DNA of 64,000 bases from Nelumbo lutea (GCA_022828595.1 JAKGHH010000005.1:63545655-63609654), one strand, 5' to 3'. Positions 48,301 to 59,440 are shown, numbered from the stretch's first letter. Notes: generated by a model from the sequence alone, not told the origin. Made by a program: numbers and translations.

Positions 48301-51300
48301 AATCCCTCCATAGAAATTCCTTTGGATTTGCTCCAGCCTATTCCTTTCGGAAGCAAATGTCCATAACCATTTACTAAGTAAGGGCAGAATAAAATTTCTT
48401 CAGATTTCTTATTCCCAGCCCACCAACTTTCTTAGGGATACACACTTGCTCCCACTTTAAAATGTGAATCTTCTTTTCATCTTTCCAATCCCTCCATAGA
48501 AATTCCTTTGGATTTGCTCCAGCCTACCTCCGAATGACAGATATTTTGCCTTCCAAGAGGCCAATTTCTTCTCCATTCTCTCAATAATTGAACACTGGAT
48601 CGAGGAGGAAGAGTATTTAGCCCCAAGAGGCAGTCCCAAATACTTTACCGGGAGGAAACCAGTTTGACAAGCCATCACTTTTGCACATTCTTCTAAATTT
48701 GAAACATGGCCCACTGGGATGATTTGACTTTTACTCGGGTTAACTTTGAGACCAGACACCAGTTCAAACCAGCTCAGAATCCCAAGCACTGATTCCAACC
48801 GAGCCAGAGAAGCATCAACAAAACATAAGGTATCATCTGCAAATTGGAGGATATTGACTGTTTCCTTTCCAGGGGAGATTGCAAATCCATCCCAAAAAAC
48901 AGATTCTGCAGCCTTCTTGCTAAAAAGTGTGAGAATTTCCGTAACACAGATGAACAGAAAAGGGGACAGAGGATCTCCCTGCCTGAAACCCCTAGAGCTA
49001 CCAAAAAACCCCGTAGGTTGACCAATAATTTAGGATTGAAAATTTTGGGGTCTTAATATAAACTCTGGTCCAATTTCTCCATTTCTGCCCAAAACTCATT
49101 CTTTCCAACACAATCCAGACAATTCCAGTTGGCATAGTCATATGCTTTCCCAATATCAAGTTTACAAATCACACTCGGGGTTCCCTCTCTTCTTCTGAAA
49201 TCAATTAGCTCATTGGCAATGAGAATTGAGTCTACCATCTGCCTCCCTGGAACAATGCACTTTGGTTATTGGAAATTACACTGCCTAACACCCCCTTCAT
49301 TCTTTCTGCCAGAACTTTAGCCAGGATTTTATAGAAACTGTGCAGGAGGCTGATCACAAAATCCCAACATTTCAGATAGAATAGGTTTGTGAGACCATCT
49401 GGCCTAGGCGATTTGTCTCCTTCTAACTTCTTAATTGCTGCACTAATTTCCTATTCTGTAAAAGGTCTCTCAAGCCAAAATTTCTGTTCTTCATTCAACT
49501 GCCTGAAGGGAAGATTAGTAGGAAAGGGTCTACACATCCAATTTTCCTTATAGAGCTTTTTATAAAAGGAAGTTGCTACTGGGTTAATCTCTTTACATGA
49601 TTCCCCACTCCTATCTTCCCACACCAACTTGTTAATAGAGGAAGCTCTAGCTCAAGCATTTGCCATTTTGTGAAAGAAGTGTGTGTTTTTGTCACCCTCC
49701 TTTAACCAAATGATTTTAGCTCTGTCTCCACTTAATTTCCTCCTTCACAACCAACTTATCAAAACTGCTTTTTGCTTGGGATCTTTTCGGCCTCAACTCT
49801 TCAGATAAGGGACCCATCTCTTCAGCTCTATCAATCTCTTCAATAATACTTAGTAAAGCTTTCTTTTCAATACCCAAATTTAATTTTTTTTCTCCAAGTT
49901 CCAAATTTTTTATTTTCTTTTGATAGCACCCAGTTTTTTTGCCATGATAAAAGATCTTGAACCCCACTTCAACGTCTTTCTACACAGATTTCATCAAAGG
50001 AATAAGATTGTCTTCCTCATACCAAGCATTTTCAAATTTAAAAGGAGCTCTGATTCTCTCTCGATGACCACATATTAGTTGGATAGGACTATGATCAGAA
50101 ACAGGCCTAGGGAGGGTAATCTGCCTAAAATCAGGAAAGATATCATCCCAGTTCAAAGAAACCAAAAATCTATCTAGCCTCACAAGGGTGGGGTTTTCTT
50201 TATTATTGGTCCAGGTGTATCTGTTGCCTTGAATAGGGATATCCATAAGTTCCATATTATTGATAAAATCTGCAAACAGCCTCATCGACCTTGTTCTTCC
50301 ACCGATAAAGTTACATTAAAATCACCACCAATGACCCAAGGATGGATCAAGGAGCCTCTCATATCTGATAAATCCTCCCAAAAACCCGCTCTGAGATTTG
50401 AAACTGTTGGCCCATAATCATTTGTGATTTGGATAACATTGCCATCTTGAAGCTTCATAACTAGAGAAATTGAGAAATTTCCAATTCTACTAGAAATTAG
50501 GCTACAAAAAGAGGGATCCCAAAGACTCAAAAGGCCCCCTGCACTCCCAATAGCTGCCTTTGCCTTCCATCTAACCTGACCTTCCCCCCAAATACTTCGG
50601 ATAATAGCAGCATCTAATTTCTCCAATTTTGTTTCTTGGAGCAAAACAATCTTCGGCTTTGGCATCTTCAGAAAATCACAAACCACCAATCTTCTTCTAG
50701 CCGACCCCAAGCCTCTTACATTCCAGGATAAAATTTTCCTATATCCAAACTTCAAAATGATTCTTAGAATCACAATATTCATCAGAATTTTTCTTAGCTC
50801 TGCAATCTACTAGCTGCCAATGCGCTTGTTAAGGGAGGAGTTTTGAGGAATTATTGTTTCTTGTAGGATTTGAATTACCTAGATGATTTGTACTCTTAGA
50901 TAAATTTCTATTATGGCACTCTTGGACCAAATAATTGCTATATTAGATGTTAATTTCTTAGTTTCCTTGTCTTATCAAGATTGAAGACATGCTTTTTCTC
51001 TTCACATTAGAAAAAGTTTGCATCTTTGATAAAAAAAAAACGAGGAAAAAAAATTGCATCATCAATCAATTATAAATTTTGAAAAATAAGGCAAAAGTTA
51101 ACTTTTATTAATCAGCAGAAAAGAAAACAAAACAGTACAACAGGCTTCTCAAGGAGTGAGACACACACACATAGGCACCATCCCAAACAGTAGCAAGCAA
51201 CACAGTTACAAGTCTCACAAACTTCTTGAATTTAGGAGAAGAAAAGCATTCTGATAACTGAACAGATTCAAGACTGAAATCCAGGAGCCAATCTTGTCCA

Positions 51301-54300
51301 CCAAAATTCTGATCAACTCATCAACCTCTCTGCACTTGTTACTAAAGAACCTCCTGTTCTCAGCCCAGATTATCCCAATGATAGCCACAGGAATTACCAT
51401 CCATACATGCTTCCCTTTTTTATTAAACCCAGGCAGTCACCAAGCTGACAGGAGCTTCGCAATAGATTTAGGCATGACCAGATCAAGAAATTACAAAAAA
51501 TGTTTATGGTAGTACCAGTTATAGACTTTAACAACTTAAACCTAGAGACCTCCACTCTTTTAGTGCTTCCACCTGCTATTGAATGACAATTGTCAAATAA
51601 CACTAGGAGACTTTGGAGGGCACCATGGAAGATGATACAGAATTACAGACTAAAGAGAATACTTGTGGAGTCCATCCTCACTTTCACATATACCAATCAG
51701 TTATCATAAATAGAAATTTAAGAAACCACAAGTGAAGAGGCCTTCTTTCTTTTGGTGCACAATTTGTTGGGTTTGGGTTAGCTTGCTGTATTGCCTTTTG
51801 AGTTGTGTGACATAACTGTGATTCTTTTTGGCCTTCTGCCAGATACATGTTTAGGGGATTGCACATTTCTCCATTTAAATTACTTATGCAATTTCAATAT
51901 TAAGATGCATATAAGTGACTATTGGTGTTGACACTGATAGTGAAATGTGGGTATGATGCTTCATTTCTCAAAATCCATGACACAAATACCAATACAAATG
52001 TCCTAACCTACATGCTGATACCATGCCTTTGTTTTTGGTTTTTTAAGATGTATTCTTCAATGCTAAAATCATCAAATTTATTGAAACTTAAAATACAAAT
52101 AAAGCTTTTCTATGGTAAACATGTTGACTATCCAATTTATGCTACCAAAAAAAACGCGTGATGGTGATGGTGGTATAAATTCCTGAAGTATCCATGAAGT
52201 ATCTGGTTTTGGTAACATTGTAGTATCCTGATGATAGGTGTAACTTTACTTTTATAATAACTTTAAAAAAGAATACTAAAACAGAAAGGGAAAAAAGGAT
52301 AATACAAGAAACATACAGATCTCAGGCTCAACAAATCCAAGTAAAAATGGCTGAAAAACAACCCAAAAGGTAACATCAATAAGTAGCCAACCTTGCTTAC
52401 AAAATGAAGCCCCCAATGACTAGATAGCCACGCAGAAAAATGTGTGCCAAAACCTGGACTTAAAAGCTAATTAATCAAACAAAACAAATCTGCCCAAAAG
52501 ACACCCTATAGCACTAGCATATGTAACAACTACAGCACATGCATGGAAACCAATAAGGCATTTGTTCCCTGCCCCTCCTATGTCTCTCCCTCTTTTTCAC
52601 TTAGAACATCCCCCCCCCCCAAGACTTCATACAACCCCCAACCCCTCCCTGCCTTCATCACCATTACTAACCACCCACAGGCAAGGTTCCTTCCAATCTT
52701 CTTACACCTTCTGCCTTTTGAGACCCATGGCTCCATATCTCTCTCTAAGTTGTTGTAAACCTCCTCAAACTCCTCCAGACTACGCAACTGTTCTACAACA
52801 CTTTTTCAATGCAGAACATGTTGATGTGTATAGTTACCATAAGTCTGGAACACCTTTTCATCATTAAATTGTGAATGGCAATAATGAACTCACAAACAGG
52901 ATGGACCTGGAGTTATCTATATAAATAAAAGTAATTGCAAGGGCATGATGCGAAAAATGGTGCCTTACCTCCTTAACAGGCAATGGTAGATCAACTGAAC
53001 AAATTCTGAAATTTCGCCCCTCCCTTAAAATAAGTACCAAGTATTTATCACTGAAATCAACATCCTCAATCACAAAATCTGAGTCATCAATAAATACATG
53101 CTGCATAAACAAGGAGGAATATTAGCAAGAAATTTGTATAAAGGAAAGCAATTCAAAAGAGGTGAAGGAAGCTGACATGTACCCAAATAAAGAGAGAGAG
53201 CACATATGAACCATACTAAAAGAAAGAAAGTAGTTTTGCAAGTTCCCCATTTAAGTTTTGGAGGAAAGAAGAAAGAAGGATGGAAGAAGAGTCAAGCACC
53301 CATTCTATAATTATCCAGAACATGGACATGAATAGCTTAGTATATTTTGGTCATTTAATTGTCTAATGAGCAAACCTTCCAACTTTTTGAAGCACAAGAT
53401 TCAACAGGACAACGAAGAAGATAATGAAAGTCAACAAGTTGGTCATCTCTTGCTGCATCTGTGAATAGATAAAGATATCCTTTATGATGTTCAATTATGC
53501 AGTGCGTCTGTGTTTCACATTCCCATACTAATGTCATCCCAGACAAAGGATCGGCTGCATTTATCAGGTATACCTACAAAAGTGAAAATAAAGAAATAAA
53601 TAAAAGATAAGAAACAATTAGTTTACTGATCAAAAAAAAAAAAAAAACAATTGTCGCTAGTAGAAAATTTGGACCAGGACAAGGGACGTATAAGCTATGT
53701 GATATGATAATAAAAGAGGAAGTTAGGATTCACTGATCAAAGTACCTTAGAAAAAGTATTTGAGAAGGCATTTACAGTCACAAACCGGAAATCCTTAGTG
53801 TGTCTGATGTTAACATAAACACCTTCATCTGATTCTTCTAGCAGCAAAACATCCTCTTCATGGGATCCAAGCATACTGCAGTAGATCCTATTAGGGAGAA
53901 CAAAGAAGGAAACAATCGATTAGGATTCATTGTGTCAACAATTAAATGTCACTGGAATTCTTCATTTGTTAGTTTACCAACCGATAAGGTCTTTTATTGT
54001 CGTCGGTCACTGCATAGAGCAACGACTTCCCGTCCATGGCCCATGCCAAATTCGAAACTCGGTTGGCTTGAGGCTTGCTACATAGCGAGCCAGAAGATAA
54101 ATCCCTCACCGATAACCGAAAGAAGTCGGTATCTTTATCGTACATTGTGTATGCAAGAAAACGGTGATCCGGAGACACTTCAGAGAGTTCTTCATAAGCG
54201 TAGCCTGAAAATTTTGGAAACCCATGATTATTTATTCTTTCAATTTTGAAATTCCGAAAGAAAAACCGCATTACCGCCAAATCTCTCTGCCTCTTGATTG

Positions 54301-54934
54301 TAGTCGAGTAACTTTTGTTCAATTCGCTTCCCAGAGGTGAAATCAAAACCAGCGGAAGGGGAAGTATACGAGATGAACTCTTCGTTTAAGTTCGCTGACC
54401 TCCGACAGAGAACCGGATACTGTTTTCCTTCTTCGACACGCCGGTAGTACAACCTGCAAGGATGAAAGTCCGCCTTGACATAGTATAACCATTCAGGCTC
54501 TGAAACAAATACAAGCAGAAAATGGATTGAAGTTAATGTGATTAAGGTGATGAAGGAGTTACTCACCAGGGACCCCACCGGACGGGCGGAGAGGAGAGGT
54601 CGGATGTCATGCGACTGGCCATTTCGGACTGAAGTTTACGTTGGAGGCGATCGGAGTCGGACATGACAGCTTCTGTATACTTCTCTTCCTGCTCCATGTA
54701 AACGTCCATATGGCGCATGGCCACTTTATCGCTCAGGTTTGACATCCAGCTGTAGGGATCTTCCCACGTTTCATCGTGAAAGGTAAACGAAACGGGCTTT
54801 TGAGGGGGTTTGGGCGGTGTCGGAGGGGATGGAGGTTTTGGGGGCTTCGAATGAGCAAAGCGGATATACGAGACAACGTTTGATAGGTGAAGGAGACGCC
54901 GCTGCTGAGTCAACATTTTGGTGAAGCCTGGCAT
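30381..54934 (-). CDS. Prolyl-oligopeptidase / oligopeptidase B-like protein (S9 family), 11 exons, 790 aa
   Basis: Exons on the minus strand: 54934-54567, 54453-54275, 54204-53982, 53887-53746, 53573-53376, 53100-52969, 39604-39476, 38594-38179, 37860-37644, 37298-37108, 30558-30381. All introns have GT/AG ends, phases match, and the sum is 2373 nt with one terminal stop. Start MPGFTKML; the Arg/Ser-rich first 30 residues look like an organelle presequence. The N-terminal half is the S9 beta-propeller ([20 protein letters not shown]). The C-terminal half is the alpha/beta-hydrolase domain with HGHGAYGE and nucleophile Ser645 in GWGYSAGG. The catalytic Asp site reads S730 (FSTRFGVWE) and the His loop is absent, so it may not be a peptidase. 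Introns 6 and 10 are huge and full of retroelements. The overall exon order resembles what I recall of the Arabidopsis At1g69020 type, unverified. Confidence 0.88.
30861..31883 (+). mobile_element. 5'-truncated, decayed LINE fragment
   Basis: Broken frames give reverse-transcriptase thumb-like text ([19 protein letters not shown]) and the end of a retroelement RNase H ([20 protein letters not shown], then MFW). The 3' end is A-rich. A target duplication of 15 bases with two mismatches flanks it (30846-30860 AATCACCTACATCTC, 31884-31898 AATCACCTATACCTC). Frameshifts and stops are throughout. A GC-richer piece near 31545-31680 may be a further insertion. Confidence 0.65.
32375..32400 (+). repeat. 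(GA)n microsatellite
   Basis: About 12 GA units within intron 10, just upstream of a LINE fragment. Confidence 0.85.
32438..33275 (+). mobile_element. 5'-truncated LINE fragment with RNase H domain
   Basis: A frame from about 32520 to 32994 encodes the connection [13 protein letters not shown] and then an RNase H start ([27 protein letters not shown]). A frameshift follows near 32985, then the end [20 protein letters not shown] and a stop at about 33189. A 3' UTR with an A-tail ends near 33275. Possible target duplication: GTAATGTG at 32433-32440 and GTAATGCG at 33276-33283. Confidence 0.7.
34611..34785 (-). mobile_element. Short LINE 3' end with 16-bp target duplication
   Basis: Only 175 bases. 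Minus-strand translation gives [17 protein letters not shown], the end of a LINE RNase H, followed by 3' UTR and a poly(A) that appears as T8 at the left edge. A perfect duplication TATTACTGCTTACATT lies at 34595-34610 and 34786-34801. Confidence 0.85.
35267..36557 (-). mobile_element. 5'-truncated LINE (zf-RVT and RNase H) with perfect 21-bp target duplication
   Basis: A minus-strand insertion of 1291 bases. The 36480-36076 frame encodes the zinc-finger-like RT tail ([36 protein letters not shown]). The 36054-35389 frame, 221 residues uninterrupted, covers the linker [17 protein letters not shown] and a complete-looking RNase H ([42 protein letters not shown]). Poly(A) is at the left edge. 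The same 21 bases (beginning AGTCCAAGTAAAT) lie at 35246-35266 and 36558-36578. No RT core is present. Confidence 0.9.
38963..39151 (+). mobile_element. tRNA-derived SINE with 28-bp target duplication
   Basis: The body has a box A-like GGTGACTTGGTAGGATCTG and a box B-like GGGATCAAATCCC, the pol III promoter of tRNA-derived SINEs. A G-rich module (GGTTAAGGGAGGGGGATGGGC) and an A-rich tail follow. The duplications at 38935-38962 and 39152-39179 match at 27 of 28 bases. It lies in intron 7 of the oligopeptidase-like gene, antisense to it. Confidence 0.88.
40875..41166 (+). repeat. 5' LTR of the copia element
   Basis: 292 bp, TGTTAGTGG...CTTCAACA. Contains AT-rich TTAATAATATAATAAC and a pyrimidine-rich tract in its second half. 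Nine substitutions from the 3' LTR. Confidence 0.95.
41167..41179 (+). promoter_or_regulatory. Copia primer-binding site (tRNA-iMet)
   Basis: TGGTATCAGAGCA, the complement of the initiator methionine tRNA 3' end used by most plant copia elements, begins right after the LTR. Confidence 0.93.
41621..41822 (+). repeat. Three tandem 65-73 bp repeats in the copia leader
   Basis: Copies start with GTTTGTGGTGTT at 41621, 41694 and 41759 (lengths 73, 65 and about 64). Each holds CAGCATTT...CTG(A/T)(A/G)ATCAGTGTG and ends near TTTC(A/G)GTGA. The array lies between the PBS and the gag start. Confidence 0.85.
41882..46125 (+). pseudogene. Copia gag-pol polyprotein, inactivated by stops and a frameshift
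   Basis: Starts [12 protein letters not shown]. Gag ends in a CCHC knuckle ([14 protein letters not shown]). The protease site reads [10 protein letters not shown] where family members have DSGAS. Integrase has the H-H-C-C finger (WHCRFDH, CESC) and D, D, E residues ([21 protein letters not shown]). RT has YVDD ([13 protein letters not shown]). RNase H has [12 protein letters not shown] and CDNQAAVHI. In-frame stops are at 42110, 42317, 42437, 43373, 44141, 44560, 44896, 44989 and 45652. The frame shifts between about 44490 and 44560. All catalytic domains are still recognisable, so decay is recent. Confidence 0.95.
46133..46424 (+). repeat. 3' LTR of the copia element
   Basis: 292 bp, identical ends to the 5' LTR, preceded by a G-rich polypurine tract and followed by the AGTTT duplication. 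Confidence 0.95.
46892..50731 (-). mobile_element. L1-type LINE, 5'-truncated, with 13-bp target duplication
   Basis: Minus-strand order: APE endonuclease ([42 protein letters not shown]; 50731-49980), broken reverse transcriptase ([14 protein letters not shown] near 49150, [23 protein letters not shown] near 48650) and the zinc-finger-like tail with [12 protein letters not shown] (47785-46988). No downstream RNase H. A poly(A) shows as T8 at the left edge. AATTTTCCTATAT is present at 46879-46891 and 50732-50744. ORF1 is absent, so the element was truncated close to the start of ORF2. Many frameshifts and stops. Confidence 0.9.
47971..48528 (-). repeat. 186-bp tandem triplication inside the LINE
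   Basis: The unit starting CCTTTCGGAAGCAAATGTCC occurs at 47971, 48157 and 48343, spacing exactly 186. The copies differ at about three positions (CTCCCAC/CTTCCAC; CACCTTCCC/CATCTTTCC). On the minus strand the unit encodes the RT thumb block ([20 protein letters not shown]), and 186 is a multiple of three. Confidence 0.9.
51095..51600 (-). mobile_element. LINE 3'-end fragment
   Basis: The minus-strand frame 51400-51215 gives [20 protein letters not shown] and then DELI, matching the FWSIWxERNxRxF block of LINE C-termini, followed by a stop and 3' UTR. The ends are approximate; no target duplication was found. Confidence 0.6.
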
Positions 54935-55650
54935 CTTTCCTCTTCGTCAAGAGGCTGCGGGTGGAGTACTGGAGTGTGGAGGTGTAAATGAAGTGAATTA
55001 GGTCCGACCAAGTCTCGTCGACTTCCCTTCTTCAGCAAAATCTCAAACCCTGTAATATCTACTTTCAGGCGTAATGTACATCAAAAGCTGCTGTACTTGG
55101 TTAGAAGAGTGGGAGAAAAGACATTGGGTTGCAATTAATGTGACTCGAGCTAAGAGAAACTTGTCAAATAACATAAAGAGAAAGCTGAGGTATCGGGAAC
55201 TTGGCTAAAGACATCTTCTCTACGGCTTCTCTCTGATGGTGGGGATGTCGCAGAAGAAAACCAGCAGAACGGGAGATACCGAGAGAGAGAGGCGCCAGTT
55301 GGTTGGACGACTTGGGCGTAGCTCGTTTTGGAAGACGACAACACAGGCTAATGGTGGTAGAGGTTGACGGTGACCGGCGGGGAGAGCAGAGGATAAAGCA
55401 TAAAGGGGAATAGAAGAGGCGAAGAGTTGTTAGGGAAGAAACCGGCGGGGAGAGCAGACGGGACTACAGCCGCAAGGACCTCCTCACAGGCCGGGTTTGG
55501 GCCCGACTGCCATTCAAATTTTGCCAAAAGCCAAGCTCGAGCCTGGCCCACGAAGAGGTTTTAAGCTGGATTTCATAAAAATATGGACTCAAAGGTGATT
55601 TAATAGTGAATTGAGAGCGCGCCTCACTCCGATCTCACAGAAATATCTCA
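54935..55650 (-). promoter_or_regulatory. 5' UTR and promoter region of the oligopeptidase-like gene
   Basis: Upstream of the ATG at 54934 the sequence is locally GC-richer than the surroundings. Frames at 55150-55344 and 55348-55551 (minus) are short and unsupported. No confident TATA box or start site could be chosen. Confidence 0.35.
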
Positions 55651-55712
55651 CGATGTATTGGAAACATCTCCCATGAATAATATATAAGAATGGGAGATGT
55701 TCGCAATGTGCG
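55651..55712. repeat. Short hairpin
   Basis: The left arm ATTGGAAACATCTCCCAT pairs with the right arm ATGGGAGATGTTCGCAAT around a 15-base AT loop. It shares the AACATCTCCC motif with the hairpin at 60762-60875. Confidence 0.7.
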
Positions 55713-57520
55713 GCCAAGAGACACTATGAATTTGGTTTGACGCGCTTTGTGAGAAGACTTTATTTTATAGTCATTTTGCAAGCATTCCCAACTTGGAGGT
55801 GAGCTGCTTTGGAGGAGATGACGTGGTAGCTCATCACGTCCTCCATTCACTAACCCATGAAGAAGGCTTCCCGTCTTTTGCCCATCATTGTTGCTAATAT
55901 TGTTGTTGTAGATTAATTTTTTGGTAAATTTTTTAAATTAACTTTATGATTTAGGAAATTGATTAATTGTATTCATATTGTTTACCTATTGTCTTAATAT
56001 ATCTTTAGCAATCGTCTAAAACTTCATCACATTCCATTCATATATGACATCGTGTTATTAAAATATTTTTTTAAATTTTTCTAAATTACTCTATATTTGA
56101 GAAATTGATAATTACTACTAATTTGGCTGTACCACTTAAATGAATCGAGGTCCTCCACACCATCCCGATTTCTTTGTTCAAATATCATTAAAAAGAAAGA
56201 GTAGGTATGATTCTTCATCTTAAATTTGTAACAAATGGTTAGTCCAATGGTTATCCACAACCTATTCCAACCAAACCCATTTAAATGGGCGGGTTGGGTG
56301 GGTTAGATATTGGGTGGGTTTCAATAGGTTGGGTGAAAAATCGCCACCACTATCCGAGCTGAGGAGTTGAGCGATTGGAGGCTTGAGGCGGTCCTATAAG
56401 GAGTAAAGAATTTATAATTAATGCAATAATTTTCTATTAATTATTGACTAAAATTAGTTTTGTCTTGAATCAACACACTTCACCCAACATAAATCCATAT
56501 CAATTTGACCCGAGTCCGGATAAGTTCAACGCGATCTAACCCGACCCAACATATACCAATCCAGGTTGACCTGAACCCAAAATAGCCCCGAACGAGATGG
56601 TTTGGTACCGGTTGTCGTCTAGTCCAACCATTATTTGCACAGTCTGACCTGACCGACACAAATCATTTCGGGTCAACTCGAATTCGAGATGGATCGGGTC
56701 GAGTGGGGTCATAACCTTAAACTCATCCCACTTGATTTTCCCGATTTGGATTGTCCGGCATGGCTTGTATTCGTACAACCCGACCTGAATATGGTCTGGT
56801 CCAGTCCCGATTTCCTTCTCTTGACCCGCTTTCGGGCCAGTCAGTTCGATCCCAAACCCATGCACAAACCTAGCATGAGCTGACACAAGTCAATCCACCA
56901 TAGACTAAACTGGCTATGCCTGGTTTGACCGAACTAAACCGGTCCAGTTAGGATCTATTCCGACCAAACTGATCCGGTTCTAAATGGTTCAACCACTCTT
57001 GATGTGATTAGCTCAAAGACAATCCAATTAGATAGGTCTGATTGGTTTGAACCTAAGTGGCTCATCAAATTCGAAACCCGAACATAGTTAAATGACTTTG
57101 CTGCTTGTGTAAAAATAGCATGCATGTAATGAAATTTGAACATTCACCACTTGTGTAAATAGAAATTGATATTGCCACCAAGCTATGACCAACTTATTTG
57201 TTAAGAGGGAGTTAGTTTTTTGCTTTAAGTACATAAATATAAGATTAATGGGTTTGGGCGGGTTGGATTGGATTGGGTTAAAACGGGTTTGGGTTGAACA
57301 CAACCCATTTAATTTTATATAACCGTGTCATTAACGGGTTGGTGGGTTAAATGGGTAGGGTTGAAGCTCAACCCAAACCAAACCCAACCTAATTTGCCCA
57401 ATTGCCACTGCTAAGCTCGAAAGCAAATTATAGCATTGCCCTCAACCCATTTCAACCGACAACAATTGCATAGTTTGTGGGAGCATTGCTAAACCAATCA
57501 ACTACTAAGCTTTAGCCAAC
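55713..57520. other. Intergenic with low-complexity GGTTGG/AACCCA-type sequence
   Basis: Stretches at about 56255-56340, 56480-57060 and 57240-57400 are rich in AACCC/GGGTT-like words, as in old hAT MITEs of this window, but clean ends were not found. The frame at 56536-56886 (minus) shows no domain and is judged a by-product of this composition. Confidence 0.35.
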
Positions 57521-57661
57521 ATGGCAAGAAACACCATGAACACCCATAACCTAGTCACGATAGACCAATTTCAAGCAGTCCTCAACTGGATCAACAACCT
57601 CACACAAAGGCTGAACAAGGTGAGGCACCTGAGAGGATATAAGGTTGAGCAACTCCACTAA
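57521..57661 (+). other. Short open frame, possible gag remnant
   Basis: ATG at 57521 to TAA, 46 residues, starting MARNTMNTHNLVTIDQF and containing LNWINNLTQRLNK. It loosely resembles the amphipathic N-terminus of a retroelement gag. There is no other evidence and it may be chance. Confidence 0.2.
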
Positions 57662-57799
57662 CCAAATGCCGCCTTTATTGCTAAGGTTGAGAAGGTATAT
57701 ATAACATTTTGAAGTGAGATAGTATAGTTACTCTTTTATAAGGTGAAATCAGTTAGGCCACCTTAAAATAAAACTTGAAATCATGGCTTTTGATGTATA

Positions 57800-58760
57800 T
57801 TAGGGTCAATGACAAATACCTCCTTGAAGTTTCATCTATGACAAAGATTCCATTGAACTTTCACTTTGTGACAAATATATCCATGTTTGTCAGATGACAG
57901 ATTGTACTAAGTTACCGAAATGCACACCTAAACATTCCTTATTTTATTTTCCCCACCCTTTTCTCTTAAACCCCAATTGGCCAAAATACCTCCATTTTCT
58001 CAAAATAATTTATTGTTTCTTTTCAATGACATGAATGTATCCACTCCATCCAACAAATAAAGGAAAAAAAAAACAAATGAAACCATAAACTTATATCTAT
58101 TAGAAAGAATTCTCATTTCATTTAAATATTGAAAAGAAATCTACAAGGATCTATTTGATCGAGAGCACTTCATGTTCTATTTAGAAAACTAATCGAATAA
58201 CAAACTATTTAAATAAATAAGAAAAGGGTAGCTTGAGGGTTAAAAAAAATGAAACAACTGAATGAAAATCTTTTTTCTTTCAAGTTAATTGCATTTTAAT
58301 TTATTTTTATTAAAAACCAAACATGCCCAGAATGTGCCCAGCCCAGAAACTATCTACAGAAGTTAACAAGACCTTAGCCTAAGGCTATGCAAACAGCGTA
58401 ACAGAACTTCAGATAGATTGTATATCCCTACCTCAACAATAATACATCAAATGGCCATGTTTCAATATTTTAGCCCAAGGCTATGCCAATGGGCATAACA
58501 GATTTTTTCTCATTATTTTACTCCACCAATGCTAAGCCCCCACAATACCAATCGCATGGCTGATGTTCAAAATATTCGTACATTTGCCAACAAAAAATAT
58601 TCATACATTTGTTACATAGGAACATGTCCATGGGGTGTTTTGAGTGAATATATATATTGTCATATTTTAATCGTCGGATGATATTAATGCGTTTAACATT
58701 TAAAAGGACTCCCCTTGTGGTATAGGGTCAATGGCAATTATCTCTTAAACTTTTATTTGC
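57800..58760. repeat. Two like-oriented ends of a Mutator-like MITE family
   Basis: TTAGGGTCAATGACAAATACC near 57802 and TATAGGGTCAATGGCAATTA near 58721 introduce similar 80-base stretches (CTTTCA(C/G)TTTG, CAAATA(T/C)). They face the same way, so they look like ends of two damaged copies. Confidence 0.4.
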
Positions 58761-59432
58761 AATAAGCACTCTCTTTAACTTTCAGTTTGCACAAATACCC
58801 CATCTGTTAGAATTCTGCCAGATAGCTTTGAAAAAGATTAATCATTCAGCTGTTTAAAATATTTTAAATTCCCAAACCATATCCTTTTTTATTTATTTGA
58901 ACAATTTATGATTCCGATTTGATTTTTTCTAAATATAATATTAAAATCCTCTCAGTTTCTCTGTTGGATTCAATATTTACATGAAATGAAAGAGGTTTTT
59001 GATCTTTTTGATATATATAAGTTTAAGGTTTCATTTGGTTATTCTTGGTTTATTGGAGGAAAGAGTGGATAATTTTTATATATTAAGATCAAGAAAGGCA
59101 TCTATGTTAGTGAAATGAAACAGACATTTAAAGAAACTTGTTTTCCTATCTATGTTAGATTGTCAATGAAATGATTATTGTTGTTTTAGCTGGTTTTGTT
59201 GAATAAAACCCAACCCCATTCCATTTGCACGCTAATCCAATGTCACCTTAAACAATCCAAAAACAAGAAATGAAAACAAGTTTCCATCAAGATATACAAT
59301 TTTTCGAAGAACAGCAACATAAGTGAACTCAAGAAACCACATGAAAAATATGCAAATAAGAGAATTCGAACCAAGTGCTAACACTAACTGACATTCAAGG
59401 TGAGACTTGGCATGATTGACATTGTGCGCGTG
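58761..59432. other. Intergenic, nothing recognised
   Basis: AT-rich; only short chance frames. Confidence 0.35.
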
Positions 59433-59440
59433 CTTCAAGA

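Larger units (their letters stand above)
39605..52968 (-). other. Giant intron 6 of the oligopeptidase-like gene (13.4 kb)
   Basis: The intron lies between donor GAG|GTAAGGC (exon end 52969) and acceptor TTTTGGATAG (exon start 39604), phase 0 on both sides. It holds one complete copia element (plus strand), a 3.8 kb LINE (minus), a LINE tail (minus) and unassigned AT-rich DNA (39605-40869, 51601-52968). Confidence 0.8.

Noticed and set aside
52543..52867. Overlapping Pro/Ser-rich frames
   Set aside because: They follow a C-run and C/T-rich DNA in intron 6. No motif, and the frames overlap on both strands.
53972..53981. Donor TTG|GTAAAC for exon 3
   Set aside because: It gives the wrong phase for exon 4. 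CG|GTTGGT with acceptor CTAATAG gives [13 protein letters not shown] without a stop.
54467..54500. Alternative exon 2 start giving EPEWLYYVK
   Set aside because: The acceptor at TTTCAG before it would create a stop at the junction with exon 1. The acceptor CTTGCAG (exon start 54453) restores phase and the conserved [11 protein letters not shown].
56536..56886. 116-codon minus-strand frame
   Set aside because: Located in AACCCGA-rich low-complexity DNA; the translation has no domain and both strands are open, as expected from composition.
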